From positions 1,674,001 through 1,738,000 of the forward strand of contig NZ_CP046155.1 in the NCBI RefSeq assembly GCF_016403105.1: 64,000 nt of DNA, in the 5' to 3' direction. Shown here in pieces: positions 20,801 to 28,400 of the stretch. The notes beneath the pieces are model-generated. The model was not told the origin of the DNA. It saw only the letters and a list, made by a program, of their open reading frames with translations, and did not search any database. The stretch is from Leptolyngbya sp. BL0902 (GTDB taxonomy: Bacteria; Cyanobacteriota; Cyanobacteriia; Phormidesmidales; Phormidesmidaceae). Position 1 is the stretch's first letter; each line of letters begins with the position of its first letter. The translations under genes were made by a program, and so were the position numbers.

Positions 20801-21982
20801 GGCATAGATCCCAAAGGCAAGGCCAAATTGCCCCCACTGAAAGGGCGGCACCTGGGTGATGGCCCGCAGCAACAGCAGCCCCAAGGAAATCCCAATCGTC
20901 AATGTGGGCCAATGGAAGGCGATAGAACGGTGTGGGCTCCCGGAATCGCCTAATGTTGAGGGCGGCGTGGTGGATCTTTGGCCCTTGGAGCCTACTGACA
21001 TAGAGACACCGGGACGGGCGGACTCTCCCAAAGTTGGAGGGCGGGGGGCCAGATGAAGCTGTCGGTACAACGTCACCGCTGCACTGCCCAAAACGCTCAG
21101 ATACACCGCCAGCAGCGGATTACCCGCCAAACTCCAGCCCGTGTGCAGGTAGGCCAGCCCTAGGGTATTGCCCTGTTCAAGCCGCGATCCCCCCTTTTGC
21201 CGCAGTTCTTGCATCGCCACCAGGGAGAGAACCCCCGTGGCCACCAGCCCCAGCCCCAACCCGCCGGAGGTGGCCCACACCCCCAGGCCATCCATCGCCC
21301 AAAAATTGAGGGGTACCAACAGCAGGGTTATCATGCCCAGGGTTCTGGCGGTAAGTTGCAGATTGGCCCCCCGACCACAGAGCAACCCCACCAGCCAAAA
21401 GGCCAGGGTATAGGCCAGCAGCACCAGGTATTGCCCCACCGCATTGAACCGCGCCCACTGGGTTGCCGCCAGCACCGCCGAGGACAACACCACCAAAAAG
21501 ACCCCCAACCCCAGCAGCCACACCACGCTCAGCTCACTCATCAAACGGTTGAGCCAAACCCCAGTAGGTGAAGGATCTCGCCCTCTGGATGGCGACCTAG
21601 CAGGCGGCTCCCTCGGCGGCATGGGGCGTCGAGGGCTCGGTGGCGCATTCCCAGAACGGGAGGGCGGCGGCGGTAGCGTCCGAAACAGGGCCTCTTCTGC
21701 CGCGTCCTCGGCCACCTCCGGCGGCAAAAAGTCTGCCACTCTGGGCGATGCAGGGGTGGCCGCTGTTGGGGTTTCGAGGGCGGCGCTTGCGGTTGGCGAC
21801 ACCGAGGCTTGGTCGAATATGGGCGGCAGGGCACAAGCGAGCTGGGCTTGGGCAAGGGCTAGCACCTGTGCCTCAGACAGCAGCCCCAGCCGCAGCCAAG
21901 CTTCCAGCCCCTCTAGCAGGCCCGATTGGTCGGGGTCTAAATCCAACTGGAGGCGAAGGGGCGGCACGGAGGGGTCAACCAT
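17840..21982 (-). CDS. Very large multispanning membrane protein
   Basis: 1380 residues. The first 170 are cytoplasmic in character: a helical segment (GLLSEAQVLALAQAQLACALPP, about 31-52) recalling the N-terminus of DUF2157-type proteins, then a Pro/Arg-rich linker. The rest consists of well over twenty hydrophobic helices with few charged residues. Two extramembrane loops are expanded by Pro/Ser/Asp/Thr-rich sequence encoded by short tandem repeats (19511-19574 and about 20665-20745). Similar giant membrane proteins are annotated as hypothetical in cyanobacteria; no transporter or enzyme motif is recognisable. Divergent from htrA, convergent with recQ. Confidence 0.82.
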   Translation of the reverse strand: MVDPSVPPLRLQLDLDPDQSGLLEGLEAWLRLGLLSEAQVLALAQAQLACALPPIFDQASVSPTASAALETPTAATPASPRVADFLPPEVAEDAAEEALFRTLPPPPSRSGNAPPSPRRPMPPREPPARSPSRGRDPSPTGVWLNRLMSELSVVWLLGLGVFLVVLSSAVLAATQWARFNAVGQYLVLLAYTLAFWLVGLLCGRGANLQLTARTLGMITLLLVPLNFWAMDGLGVWATSGGLGLGLVATGVLSLVAMQELRQKGGSRLEQGNTLGLAYLHTGWSLAGNPLLAVYLSVLGSAAVTLYRQLHLAPRPPTLGESARPGVSMSVGSKGQRSTTPPSTLGDSGSPHRSIAFHWPTLTIGISLGLLLLRAITQVPPFQWGQFGLAFGIYAATWVWLGQRHLSSDPVAQHPPDSSNSPDSPLPASPDSFLSPSPNPLTRWPILLGRLLLLWSWLLTISDWLAQAFGISALGLGLRLQALQRLGKRRDLLMAYAIAVQLGFVGWELLPVDLRQAMVGTLTTRLVAVWWPPTLLGISLFPYVVAMVALGDWYYRRNRPQLGGFSDGIALGSNLLLTLVSIPVGRVLVVNLIASTVTAYVLAGRRRPQGWILLSYGLTIATILVTLGQRWPQWPLTHWLAVVTAMAVTAILGSKVLPNLWGKSAWMYGIGLSAATYGLLWWHLVNDTVRLQSPWTLVGLAIPVALTLVGRTEASVPFTPLALIFTLGMPQTRLIGFATATVLSATHSATLRRPPIPFLTVTYGLGLIVALVDRSIPFFSRHWINWYGLTAALVLLLWATWRILPDSRPPTPDSRLPTPHSPLPSLYRTACDQWGHILALGTLTVMTLYPHWVITGWIIPDAPPQIMLVLAVLVILLALALRYWRQVQPKTVYIAGWAVQLGVAEAMVWRWGSPLALAVPTLGLGAISLGLATGLARMRSPLAVPLQRLTLAYAGLALVLRSYTATAWTGWLVVGASLLILEMGRRGRQPLARWLGLMGLSVGWYELVLYQMLQAPAGAVADGLIVLAGVAALIMAVYRLTAARLQRWDLPQEELIWAAHLHWLTGSGLMLGAGFGLMAAGETTSLAGVGVAVAATLVIYALGQGRWGEQADLKSAWVYGGLVELVGWFTLVRLAAPGLAVLDSWWGVVACAVAVPIYWIPWSTWGWPQRPWRVMAVIVPLTITLLTQGAYHVPTLWVLVGFYGWLAWHSGKVRVSYLSAGLAVWAVGLWLNQRAIQDPVLMLLPLSLALLYIAQVDPTLKVETGKTVRHWLRVAAISLVLVTALVSTRWTGWPVGALSLGLLSAGLFLRIRAFLYVGTLVFALNALNQLVLLNAVYPLMKWVLGIAVGVALIWVAADFERRRSQWLQITQTWLDNLDGWQ
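19511..19574. repeat. Heptamer tandem repeat (STRR-like) within a gene
   Basis: Degenerate tandem GGGAGTC/GGGAGTG heptamers on the + strand, read on the coding minus strand as (PDSRLPT)-type repeats. This resembles the short tandemly repeated repetitive (STRR) heptamers described from heterocystous cyanobacteria. It lies in a loop of the 1380-residue membrane protein and preserves the frame. Confidence 0.75.
20665..20745. repeat. Second purine-rich degenerate repeat within the same gene
   Basis: A run of GGGGA-, GGGGAGAATCGG- and GAATCGGGA-like units encoding a Ser/Pro/Asp-rich loop (SPDSPLPASPDSFLSPSPN on the minus strand). It is more degraded than the repeat at 19511 and lies in another extramembrane loop of the same protein. 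Confidence 0.5.
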
Positions 21983-22134
21983 GGCGGGGCTGCTGAGGTG
22001 GTCAAGGCTGCGGAAATGCCGAATGCAGAGGGTCGTGGGCAGGCGGAAGGCACCCTTAACATGAGGATGAAATTAGGGATCTACATTCGTCCTGGCGACA
22101 GTGTACTCGACCGGAACCCAGCCTAGCCTAGAAA

Positions 22135-22166
22135 CCTCAACGCAACCCCTGCGGAGATTGTTGAGG
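22135..22166. other. Stem-loop in the divergent htrA promoter region
   Basis: CCTCAAC (22135-22141) and GTTGAGG (22160-22166) form a 7-bp inverted repeat in the 297-bp gap between the divergent large membrane gene and htrA. It is a candidate operator or leader hairpin; nothing else definite is seen in this gap. Confidence 0.3.
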
Positions 22167-22279
22167 CGAGAGACTGCCACGAATCCCACACGACGAGCCT
22201 TGCCGCCACCTCACACCGCTGACTCATCCTAGTTCTGCCTCCCTGGGGCTTAACCTGGGGCGATTGTCGAGACTCTGTC

Positions 22280-23626
22280 ATGGGCAGGCCAACACGAGGA
22301 CGGGGGTTCGGTATCCCCATCCCCCTAGGTTTCGGTCTTTGTGGAACAATTTTGGGTAATGCAAACCACGGCTATGCCGACCGTTCTGCGTCACTGTTGT
22401 GCGTAAAAGGGCTTGATCCGTTGAACCAGGAACGTTTGAGTGTAAGACGTTTAAACCTAACCCCGCTGATCCCAGGGCGATGGCAATCCCTCAAGCGCTG
22501 GCTGCTGGTGGGGTTGGCCAGCTTAATCACCCTGGTGGCCATACCCGCCGCCCCTGTTCAGGCCCAAAATGCCGCCACCGCTGCCATCGGCAACGAAAGT
22601 TTTGTGGCTGGGGCGGTGCGTCGGGTGGGGCCAGCGGTTGTCCGCATTGACACCGAAAAAACCATTACCCGCCAGTCCTCAGATCCCTTCATGGACGATC
22701 CATTCCTGCGCGATTTCTTCGGTGGGTTCCCTCGCCAGCCCCAGGAAGAACGCCTGCGGGGCCAGGGGTCGGGGTTTATTATTGACCGGACGGGCAACAT
22801 TCTCACCAACGCCCATGTGGTCAACGGGGCCGACCGAGTGGTGGTCACGCTCAAAGATGGCCGCAGCTTTGAGGCCATTGTGGAAGGGGTAGATGAGGTC
22901 ACGGATTTGGCCGTGGTCAAAATCGACGATACCGAAGGCGATCTGCTGCCCGTAGCAGCCCTAGGCGACTCTGACCAAGTGCAGGTGGGGGATTGGGCCA
23001 TTGCCGTGGGCAACCCTCTAGGGCTCGACAACACCGTTACCCTCGGCATCATCAGCACCCTCAAGCGGTCGAGCAACTCCGTGGGCATTCCCGGCAAGCG
23101 CCTAGAGTTCATTCAAACCGATGCCGCTATCAACCCCGGTAATTCCGGCGGCCCCCTCGTCAACCAACAGGGTGAAGTCATCGGCATCAATACCGCTATC
23201 CGTGCCGATGCCATGGGCATTGGTTTTGCTATCCCTATCAACAAGGCGAAGGAGATTAAAGACCGCCTCGCCCGTGGGGAAGCGGTTGCCCATCCCTATA
23301 TTGGTGTGCAAATTGCTAACCTCACGCCGGATATGGCCCAGCGTAACAATGCCGATATCAACTCTGGGATCTATCTACCCGAAGTTGACGGGGTGCTGGT
23401 GATTCGTGTCCTTGAAGGTACCCCCGCCGCCGAAGCTGGCCTGCGTCGAGGCGATGTCATCCTAGAGGTGGATGGCGACACCATTCGCAGCGCCGATGCC
23501 CTCCAATTGAAAGTGGAAAATACCTCCATCGGCGATACCCTCCAACTGAAAGTTCAGCGGGGCGAACGACCCCTCACCCTGACCGTTACCACGGCTGAAT
23601 TACAAGAGGCCAATGACCCTCGCTAG
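22280..23626 (+). CDS. HtrA/HhoA-type periplasmic serine protease
   Basis: Deg/HtrA trypsin-like protease with one PDZ domain. The catalytic triad is visible as TNAHVV (His), TDLAVVKI (Asp) and NPGNSGGPLVN (Ser). The PDZ domain has AEAGLRRGDVILEVDGDTI near the C-terminus. A hydrophobic signal/anchor (WLLVGLASLITLVAIPAA, ending AQA) precedes the protease, placing it in the periplasm or thylakoid lumen. The ATG at 22280 gives 448 residues, but the first 50 look uncoded; a TTG at 22436 just before the signal sequence would give 396 residues, nearer the usual HhoA/HhoB length. The paralogue (HhoA, HhoB or HtrA) cannot be decided here. Confidence 0.92.
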   Translation: MGRPTRGRGFGIPIPLGFGLCGTILGNANHGYADRSASLLCVKGLDPLNQERLSVRRLNLTPLIPGRWQSLKRWLLVGLASLITLVAIPAAPVQAQNAATAAIGNESFVAGAVRRVGPAVVRIDTEKTITRQSSDPFMDDPFLRDFFGGFPRQPQEERLRGQGSGFIIDRTGNILTNAHVVNGADRVVVTLKDGRSFEAIVEGVDEVTDLAVVKIDDTEGDLLPVAALGDSDQVQVGDWAIAVGNPLGLDNTVTLGIISTLKRSSNSVGIPGKRLEFIQTDAAINPGNSGGPLVNQQGEVIGINTAIRADAMGIGFAIPINKAKEIKDRLARGEAVAHPYIGVQIANLTPDMAQRNNADINSGIYLPEVDGVLVIRVLEGTPAAEAGLRRGDVILEVDGDTIRSADALQLKVENTSIGDTLQLKVQRGERPLTLTVTTAELQEANDPR

Positions 23627-23642
23627 TTCACCTCTGATCATA

Positions 23643-23669
23643 GGCTCCTAATTCTGGATGAACGGAGCC
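23643..23669 (+). terminator. Possible stem-loop after htrA
   Basis: GGCTCC (23643-23648) pairs with GGAGCC (23664-23669), 17 bases past the htrA stop and before the DUF4870 gene. No proper T-run follows, so an attenuating or stabilising role is equally possible. Confidence 0.35.
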
Positions 23670-23708
23670 CCTCCTGTTAAATTGCTTTGTCCTAGGAGAC
23701 CCTGAACC

Positions 23709-24053
23709 ATGCAATCAATGGAAGATCCCGGCACCCGCAAAATTCTGTCCGCCGTCAGCCACGGCTCTATTTTCTTCAATGCCCTAATTCTCAGTGTGGG
23801 CGTCCCCATTGCGATTTTGCTGATCTCTAACGATTCCGTCATCAAAAACAACGCTAAGGAAGCGATCAACTTTCACATTAATATGTGGTTTTGGTGGACA
23901 GTGGCAGGTTTTCTCGCCTGGATTTTGATCGGTATTCCGCTGCTGATTATTTTGGCCGTTGTGAACTTTATCATGCCTATTTTGGCTATTTTTCATAGCC
24001 TTACCAACGCTAACTCTACCTTCCGTTATCCTTTGATTTTGCGGCTGCTTTAG
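23709..24053 (+). CDS. DUF4870-type small membrane protein
   Basis: 114 residues with the DUF4870 (Tic20-like) arrangement: an N-terminal amphipathic helix and segment SHGSIFFNALILSVGVPI, the conserved KNNAKEAINFHINMW motif, and two further helices (WWTVAGFLAWILIGIPLLI; ILAVVNFIMPILAIFHS). Proteins of this family are small inner-membrane proteins without known biochemical function. The first ATG is at 23709 and a second at 23718. It follows htrA by 82 bp on the same strand, across a modest stem-loop. Confidence 0.85.
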   Translation: MQSMEDPGTRKILSAVSHGSIFFNALILSVGVPIAILLISNDSVIKNNAKEAINFHINMWFWWTVAGFLAWILIGIPLLIILAVVNFIMPILAIFHSLTNANSTFRYPLILRLL

Positions 24054-24140
24054 GGCATTTTTGAATCAGCCGTTTTAGGGCAATGGTTTAGGCCACGGGG
24101 GCAATGGGGAACTACCGGAATAATAAGATGGTTGGCAGAT

Positions 24141-27100
24141 CTAGGATAACCTAGGCCGCGTATGCAGCAGGCTGTGAATGATGGTGGCCAGTTGGTTGAG
24201 GCGCACGGGCTTGGCCAGGTAGGCATTGGCCCCGGCGGCGAGGCAGCGCTCCTCGTCATTGACCATGGTCAGGGCCGTAAGGGCAATGATGGGGATGTGT
24301 TCAAACTGGGGCAGGCGACGCAGGTGGCCGATGGCTGTGAGGCCGTCTACACGGGGCATTTGAATATCCATCAGGATCAGATCGGGTGGGTTAGCCTGGG
24401 CTTGGTCGATGGCTTGCTGGCCATCGTAGGCAAAGCGTAGGGCATAGCCCTTGGCCCGCAGGTAGCTGGCGATGGTGCTGATATTCGCTTCATTGTCCTC
24501 CGCCAAAAGGATGACTGGGGCAGAGCCAGGATCGGCGGCAGGGGCGCTGCTGTTGGGGCGGTCGGCTTCTGGCTCTGTCAAGTGGAGGTTGGATAGGCTA
24601 AAGGCGTCGCAGGGAAGATCGATACTGAAGCAACTGCCCACCCCTAATTCGCTGGTCAGGTTCACCTGGCCACCATGGAGTTCCACAATTTGTTTGACCA
24701 GGGTGAGCCCTAGGCCCGTCCCGGTGTATTGACGGTTGAGGGCGCTGTCAATCTGCACAAAGGGGCGAAACAGGCGCTGAATATTTTCTGGGGCAATGCC
24801 GATGCCAGTATCGGTGATGGCAAAGCGGAGAAAGGACGGAGAGTGGGCCGTTGCATCGCCGAAGGGTAGGGCAACCGAGGGCGATGGGGGACGGGGAGCA
24901 TCAACCCCAGGATCAGCGGGGGGGAGGAGCGTCACCGTCAGGGAGATGCGGCCCTGGATGGGGGTAAATTTGACCGCATTGGTCAGCAGGTTAAGCAGGG
25001 CTTGGCGCACCCGCCGTTCATCCACCCACAGGTTGGGTAGCTGTGAGGGAATGTGCGCTTCCAGGTGAATTTGCTTCTTTAGCGCCTGCTGTTTGACAAA
25101 GGCCAGGGTGGAGGAGCACAACGGAGCCACCGGAACCGAGGCCAAATCTAGCTCAATCTGGCCAGATTCAATCTTAGCGACATCCAAAATGTCATTAATC
25201 AGCGAGAGCAGGTGGGACGCGCTCCGCTCTACAGTTTGTAGCGCCTTGATCTGCTCTGGGGTGATGGGGCCAAACACCTCCTCCTGCATCCCCTCGGTCA
25301 TGCCCATGATGGCGTTGAGGGGAGTCCGCAGTTCGTGGCTCATGTTGGCCAAAAACTCGTCCTTGAGACGGGTGGCGCGGGCTAGTTCTTGGTTAGATTG
25401 GGCCAGTTCTTGGTTGGCCTGGGTCAGTTGGGCCTGGGTTTGCTGTCGCTCCGCCAGTTCTCGCTGGAGCTGATCGTAGAGGGTGGCCTGCTGGATGGCG
25501 ATGGCCAACTGGGCGGACAACTGCTGACCCAGACCAATTTCGTCAGTATCCCAATGGCGGCTGTGGTGACACTGGTGAATGCAGAGCAGCCCCCACAGAT
25601 CATCCCCGCAGATCAGCGGCAGCACCAGGTTAGCCCGCACCTGAAACTGAGACAACACCGATTGATGGCAGTCTTTCAGAACGGTGATGTCCTCCATGGC
25701 GCAGTATCGTCCTTGGATGTATTCCGGCGCGTGGTGCTCACCAAAGCAGTGGTCATGGACGGGAATAGCCAACACCGAGGGTAGCCCCGGCAAAACGGCC
25801 TCCGCCACAAAGGTTCCATCGTCGTAGCCGGATGCTGGGTCGAAGCGGAAAATGCCCACCCGGTCGGCCTGGAACACCTGACGAATTTCGCGACAGGCGG
25901 TGTCAAAAATTACCTGAAGATCCAGGGATTGGCGAATGTGTTGGGTAATTTCCCGCAACAGCGCCTCCTGTTGAATTTGTTGTTGAATGCGTCCTTCGGT
26001 CTGCTTTCGTTCTGTGATGTCTTGGATAACAGCGAGGACGTTCTTGCGGCCTTGGGCATCCACCAGCAGCGTGGTGGTAATGGTGACGATGCGATACAAG
26101 CCGTCCCGGTGGCGAATGTTCCACTCCTCAGCCACCGAGTTCTGGCCCTGGTGCATCGCGTCCATGCGTTCCATGGCTCGCTGCCGCGCTTCGGAGTCGG
26201 GATACAGGGTTTGGTACCAGCCAAGGTGGTTAATTTCGTCCTGGCTGTAGCCCGTAATCACCTCCATTTGCGGATTCCACACCGAAAAGCGCACAAAGGG
26301 GAACCCAGGGCAAGCCTGACAAACACAAATTCCTTCCGTGAGGTGATCCAGAATCAGGCGGCGGAAGGTGTTTTCCTGGTGGATGGCCTCCTCCACTAGG
26401 CGGCGTTCGGTGATGTCTGTCACCATAGCTAGGAGGCCGTCGTACTGGCCCTGGTCATTCACAATGGGGCTGATGGACACCAGCACCCACAGCGTGGAAC
26501 CATCCCGACGCCGCAGCGGCAGTTCATCCAGTGCGGCCTGCCCCGCTGCGCACCGTTGAATCAGGGCCTCCACCTGGGGATGAAACGTCACCTCGATGTA
26601 ATCGAGCCAAGAGGTGCCGACGATGGCCTCGGCGGTTTGCCCCAGCAGGGCCAGCAGGGTAGGATTCGCCAAAACATGGCGGGCCTCGGCATCCAAAATC
26701 CACACCCCCTCGCTGGCGGTTTCGATGATTTGGCGGTAGCGGAGTTCACTCTGGTGGAGGGCCAGGGTGCGCTCGGCCACGCGACGCTCTAGGTCGGCGT
26801 TCAGTTCTGCCAGGGCCATTTCCACCTGCTTCAGCTCCGTCACATCCTGCACGGTGCCCTGGGATAGGTAGGGATTGCCGTCATCGTTGTAGAGGGTTTC
26901 GCACTGCTCCTGCACATACTTAATGCGGCCATCGGGCAACCGCAGGCGGTGCACCACTTTGTAGGGCTTTCTGTCCCACAGGTGGCGACTGTACGCGGCA
27001 TGGACAGCGGCCCGATCCTCCGGGTGAATAGCCTGCAAAAAGGCTTCGTAGGAGGCTCCAAATTTTTCAGCGTCAATCTCAAAAATGCGAAAAATTTCCT

Positions 27101-27644
27101 CCGACCAATGGAGCGTGTTCGTCCACAGATCCATCTCCCAGTGGCCAATCTGGGCAATGCGCTGGGCCTCTCGCAGGCGGCGGTTGGCCAATTGCTGATT
27201 CTGATCGACCTGCTTACGCTCGGTAATTTCCATCATGACGCCACACCACCGCATCCCACCCTGGGGCAGCAGCTCTGGTTGGCCGTGGGCGCGTATCCAT
27301 TTCTCCTGGCCCGCCGGGGTAATAATGCGATACTCCTGGCAAAAGGGTTGCTGATGGGTAGCGCTGGCGGCGAGGGCCGCTCGATAGTCAGCCCGATCCG
27401 CCGGGTGAATGGTATCGAAGAAGCGCTGTCCATCCTGGGCTAAATCCGCCGCCGCTAGGCCATAGAGTTCCTGGACTTGGGGGCTGATGTAGGGAACCTG
27501 GAAGGTACCCCGGAGAGCCTGCTCCAGAATGTAGAGTGTACCGGGAACCATGTTCACCAGATGGGCCAAGGAATCTCCATCAACCAGGGGAGGGATCGGC
27601 ATACTGTCCTGTTGGGGGGATGGCATTGGCGGATGGGGGCGCAT
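24141..27644 (-). CDS. Hybrid histidine kinase with DXCF cyanobacteriochrome GAF
   Basis: 1167-residue soluble sensor. In order: four PAS/PAC modules (about 25-145, 155-275, 300-420, 425-550), a GAF domain (about 560-725), a HisKA domain with ANMSHELRTP (His770), HATPase_c (NLLTNAVKFT, DTGIGI, GTGLGL) and a receiver with Asp1093 and Lys1145. The GAF has the marks of a bilin-binding cyanobacteriochrome: a DHCF (DXCF) motif with Cys633, a canonical Cys659-His660 pair in KDCHQSVLSQFQVRANLV, and a WGLL-IHQC segment. Two-cysteine DXCF photoreceptors typically sense blue/violet against green to orange light. There is no membrane segment and no HPt, so a separate partner is needed. Divergent from the second such kinase. 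Confidence 0.9.
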   Translation of the reverse strand: MRPHPPMPSPQQDSMPIPPLVDGDSLAHLVNMVPGTLYILEQALRGTFQVPYISPQVQELYGLAAADLAQDGQRFFDTIHPADRADYRAALAASATHQQPFCQEYRIITPAGQEKWIRAHGQPELLPQGGMRWCGVMMEITERKQVDQNQQLANRRLREAQRIAQIGHWEMDLWTNTLHWSEEIFRIFEIDAEKFGASYEAFLQAIHPEDRAAVHAAYSRHLWDRKPYKVVHRLRLPDGRIKYVQEQCETLYNDDGNPYLSQGTVQDVTELKQVEMALAELNADLERRVAERTLALHQSELRYRQIIETASEGVWILDAEARHVLANPTLLALLGQTAEAIVGTSWLDYIEVTFHPQVEALIQRCAAGQAALDELPLRRRDGSTLWVLVSISPIVNDQGQYDGLLAMVTDITERRLVEEAIHQENTFRRLILDHLTEGICVCQACPGFPFVRFSVWNPQMEVITGYSQDEINHLGWYQTLYPDSEARQRAMERMDAMHQGQNSVAEEWNIRHRDGLYRIVTITTTLLVDAQGRKNVLAVIQDITERKQTEGRIQQQIQQEALLREITQHIRQSLDLQVIFDTACREIRQVFQADRVGIFRFDPASGYDDGTFVAEAVLPGLPSVLAIPVHDHCFGEHHAPEYIQGRYCAMEDITVLKDCHQSVLSQFQVRANLVLPLICGDDLWGLLCIHQCHHSRHWDTDEIGLGQQLSAQLAIAIQQATLYDQLQRELAERQQTQAQLTQANQELAQSNQELARATRLKDEFLANMSHELRTPLNAIMGMTEGMQEEVFGPITPEQIKALQTVERSASHLLSLINDILDVAKIESGQIELDLASVPVAPLCSSTLAFVKQQALKKQIHLEAHIPSQLPNLWVDERRVRQALLNLLTNAVKFTPIQGRISLTVTLLPPADPGVDAPRPPSPSVALPFGDATAHSPSFLRFAITDTGIGIAPENIQRLFRPFVQIDSALNRQYTGTGLGLTLVKQIVELHGGQVNLTSELGVGSCFSIDLPCDAFSLSNLHLTEPEADRPNSSAPAADPGSAPVILLAEDNEANISTIASYLRAKGYALRFAYDGQQAIDQAQANPPDLILMDIQMPRVDGLTAIGHLRRLPQFEHIPIIALTALTMVNDEERCLAAGANAYLAKPVRLNQLATIIHSLLHTRPRLS

Positions 27645-28400
27645 ACGGCAAGCGTCTCAGGCCGGGGTGTGGCGATATCCTCTATCCTATCGCCCTTCTC
27701 CCCTCCCAAGTCTCAATTTTTAGGTTGGCTCGCTACTGGGGAATTATGCTGAAAACCGCGATGGAGAACCCGTAGAAATCACGATATCTTTACTCATTGA
27801 AGAGAAATTCTAGGGTTTAAATCACCCCACCAAACCACCCTAAATGAATGAGAGATAGCACCGCGATGGTGGATTACTTCAGCAGAGCCATGCACTGTAT
27901 TCATTCCCCTGATTGGGCTGCATGGCTTCACCTAAAACGATCAAAAACGTCCCCCCGCCTACGAACTAGCCAGACCAATGACTCCGTTCTTCTGCGGATA
28001 ACAGCCCCTCAGATCTCCGCATTTACCACGAGATTAGATCCAGTGGCCTAGCATATTCTCGGTCACAATCAACGACATTCCGTTTTATAGTGAAGCTAGG
28101 AAAAGATTATATTTTCTTAACCATCAAGCTCTGTGACCCACTCCCAGGCTTTAGCCTAGAACGAGATTTTGGGACTTTATTGCCCCCATGATTTAGGACA
28201 GCGATAACCTAGCCGCTCACACCACTTTCTGGCTTTTTCTAGCGACGGCTTCTCAATTGTTGACACACTTACATGATTATTCACACTATTGACGTTGCCC
28301 TTGGTTTCAATCTCCTAGCCCGACCGTTCCCATCCGTTGTCTTTGGGTGCACTCTGCGCTGAGTCTTGCATTAGTTGAGTTGGTTTAGTCCAGGACAGCC
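27645..28400. promoter_or_regulatory. Divergent promoter region of the photoreceptor kinases
   Basis: 756 bp without a supportable gene, more AT-rich than its flanks. It must carry the promoters of both hybrid kinases. On the + strand TTGACA (28260-28265) is a good -35 with only a poor -10 (CACTAT at 28284-28289), and AGGA at 28392-28395 serves the start at 28401. AT-rich tracts near 28100-28115 could be protein-binding sites. A short open frame at 27848-28051 has no codon or family support. Confidence 0.45.

Noticed and set aside
27848-28051. Possible 67-residue gene between the two photoreceptor kinases
   Set aside because: The sequence reads as random, lacks a ribosome-binding site, and sits in the shared promoter spacer.
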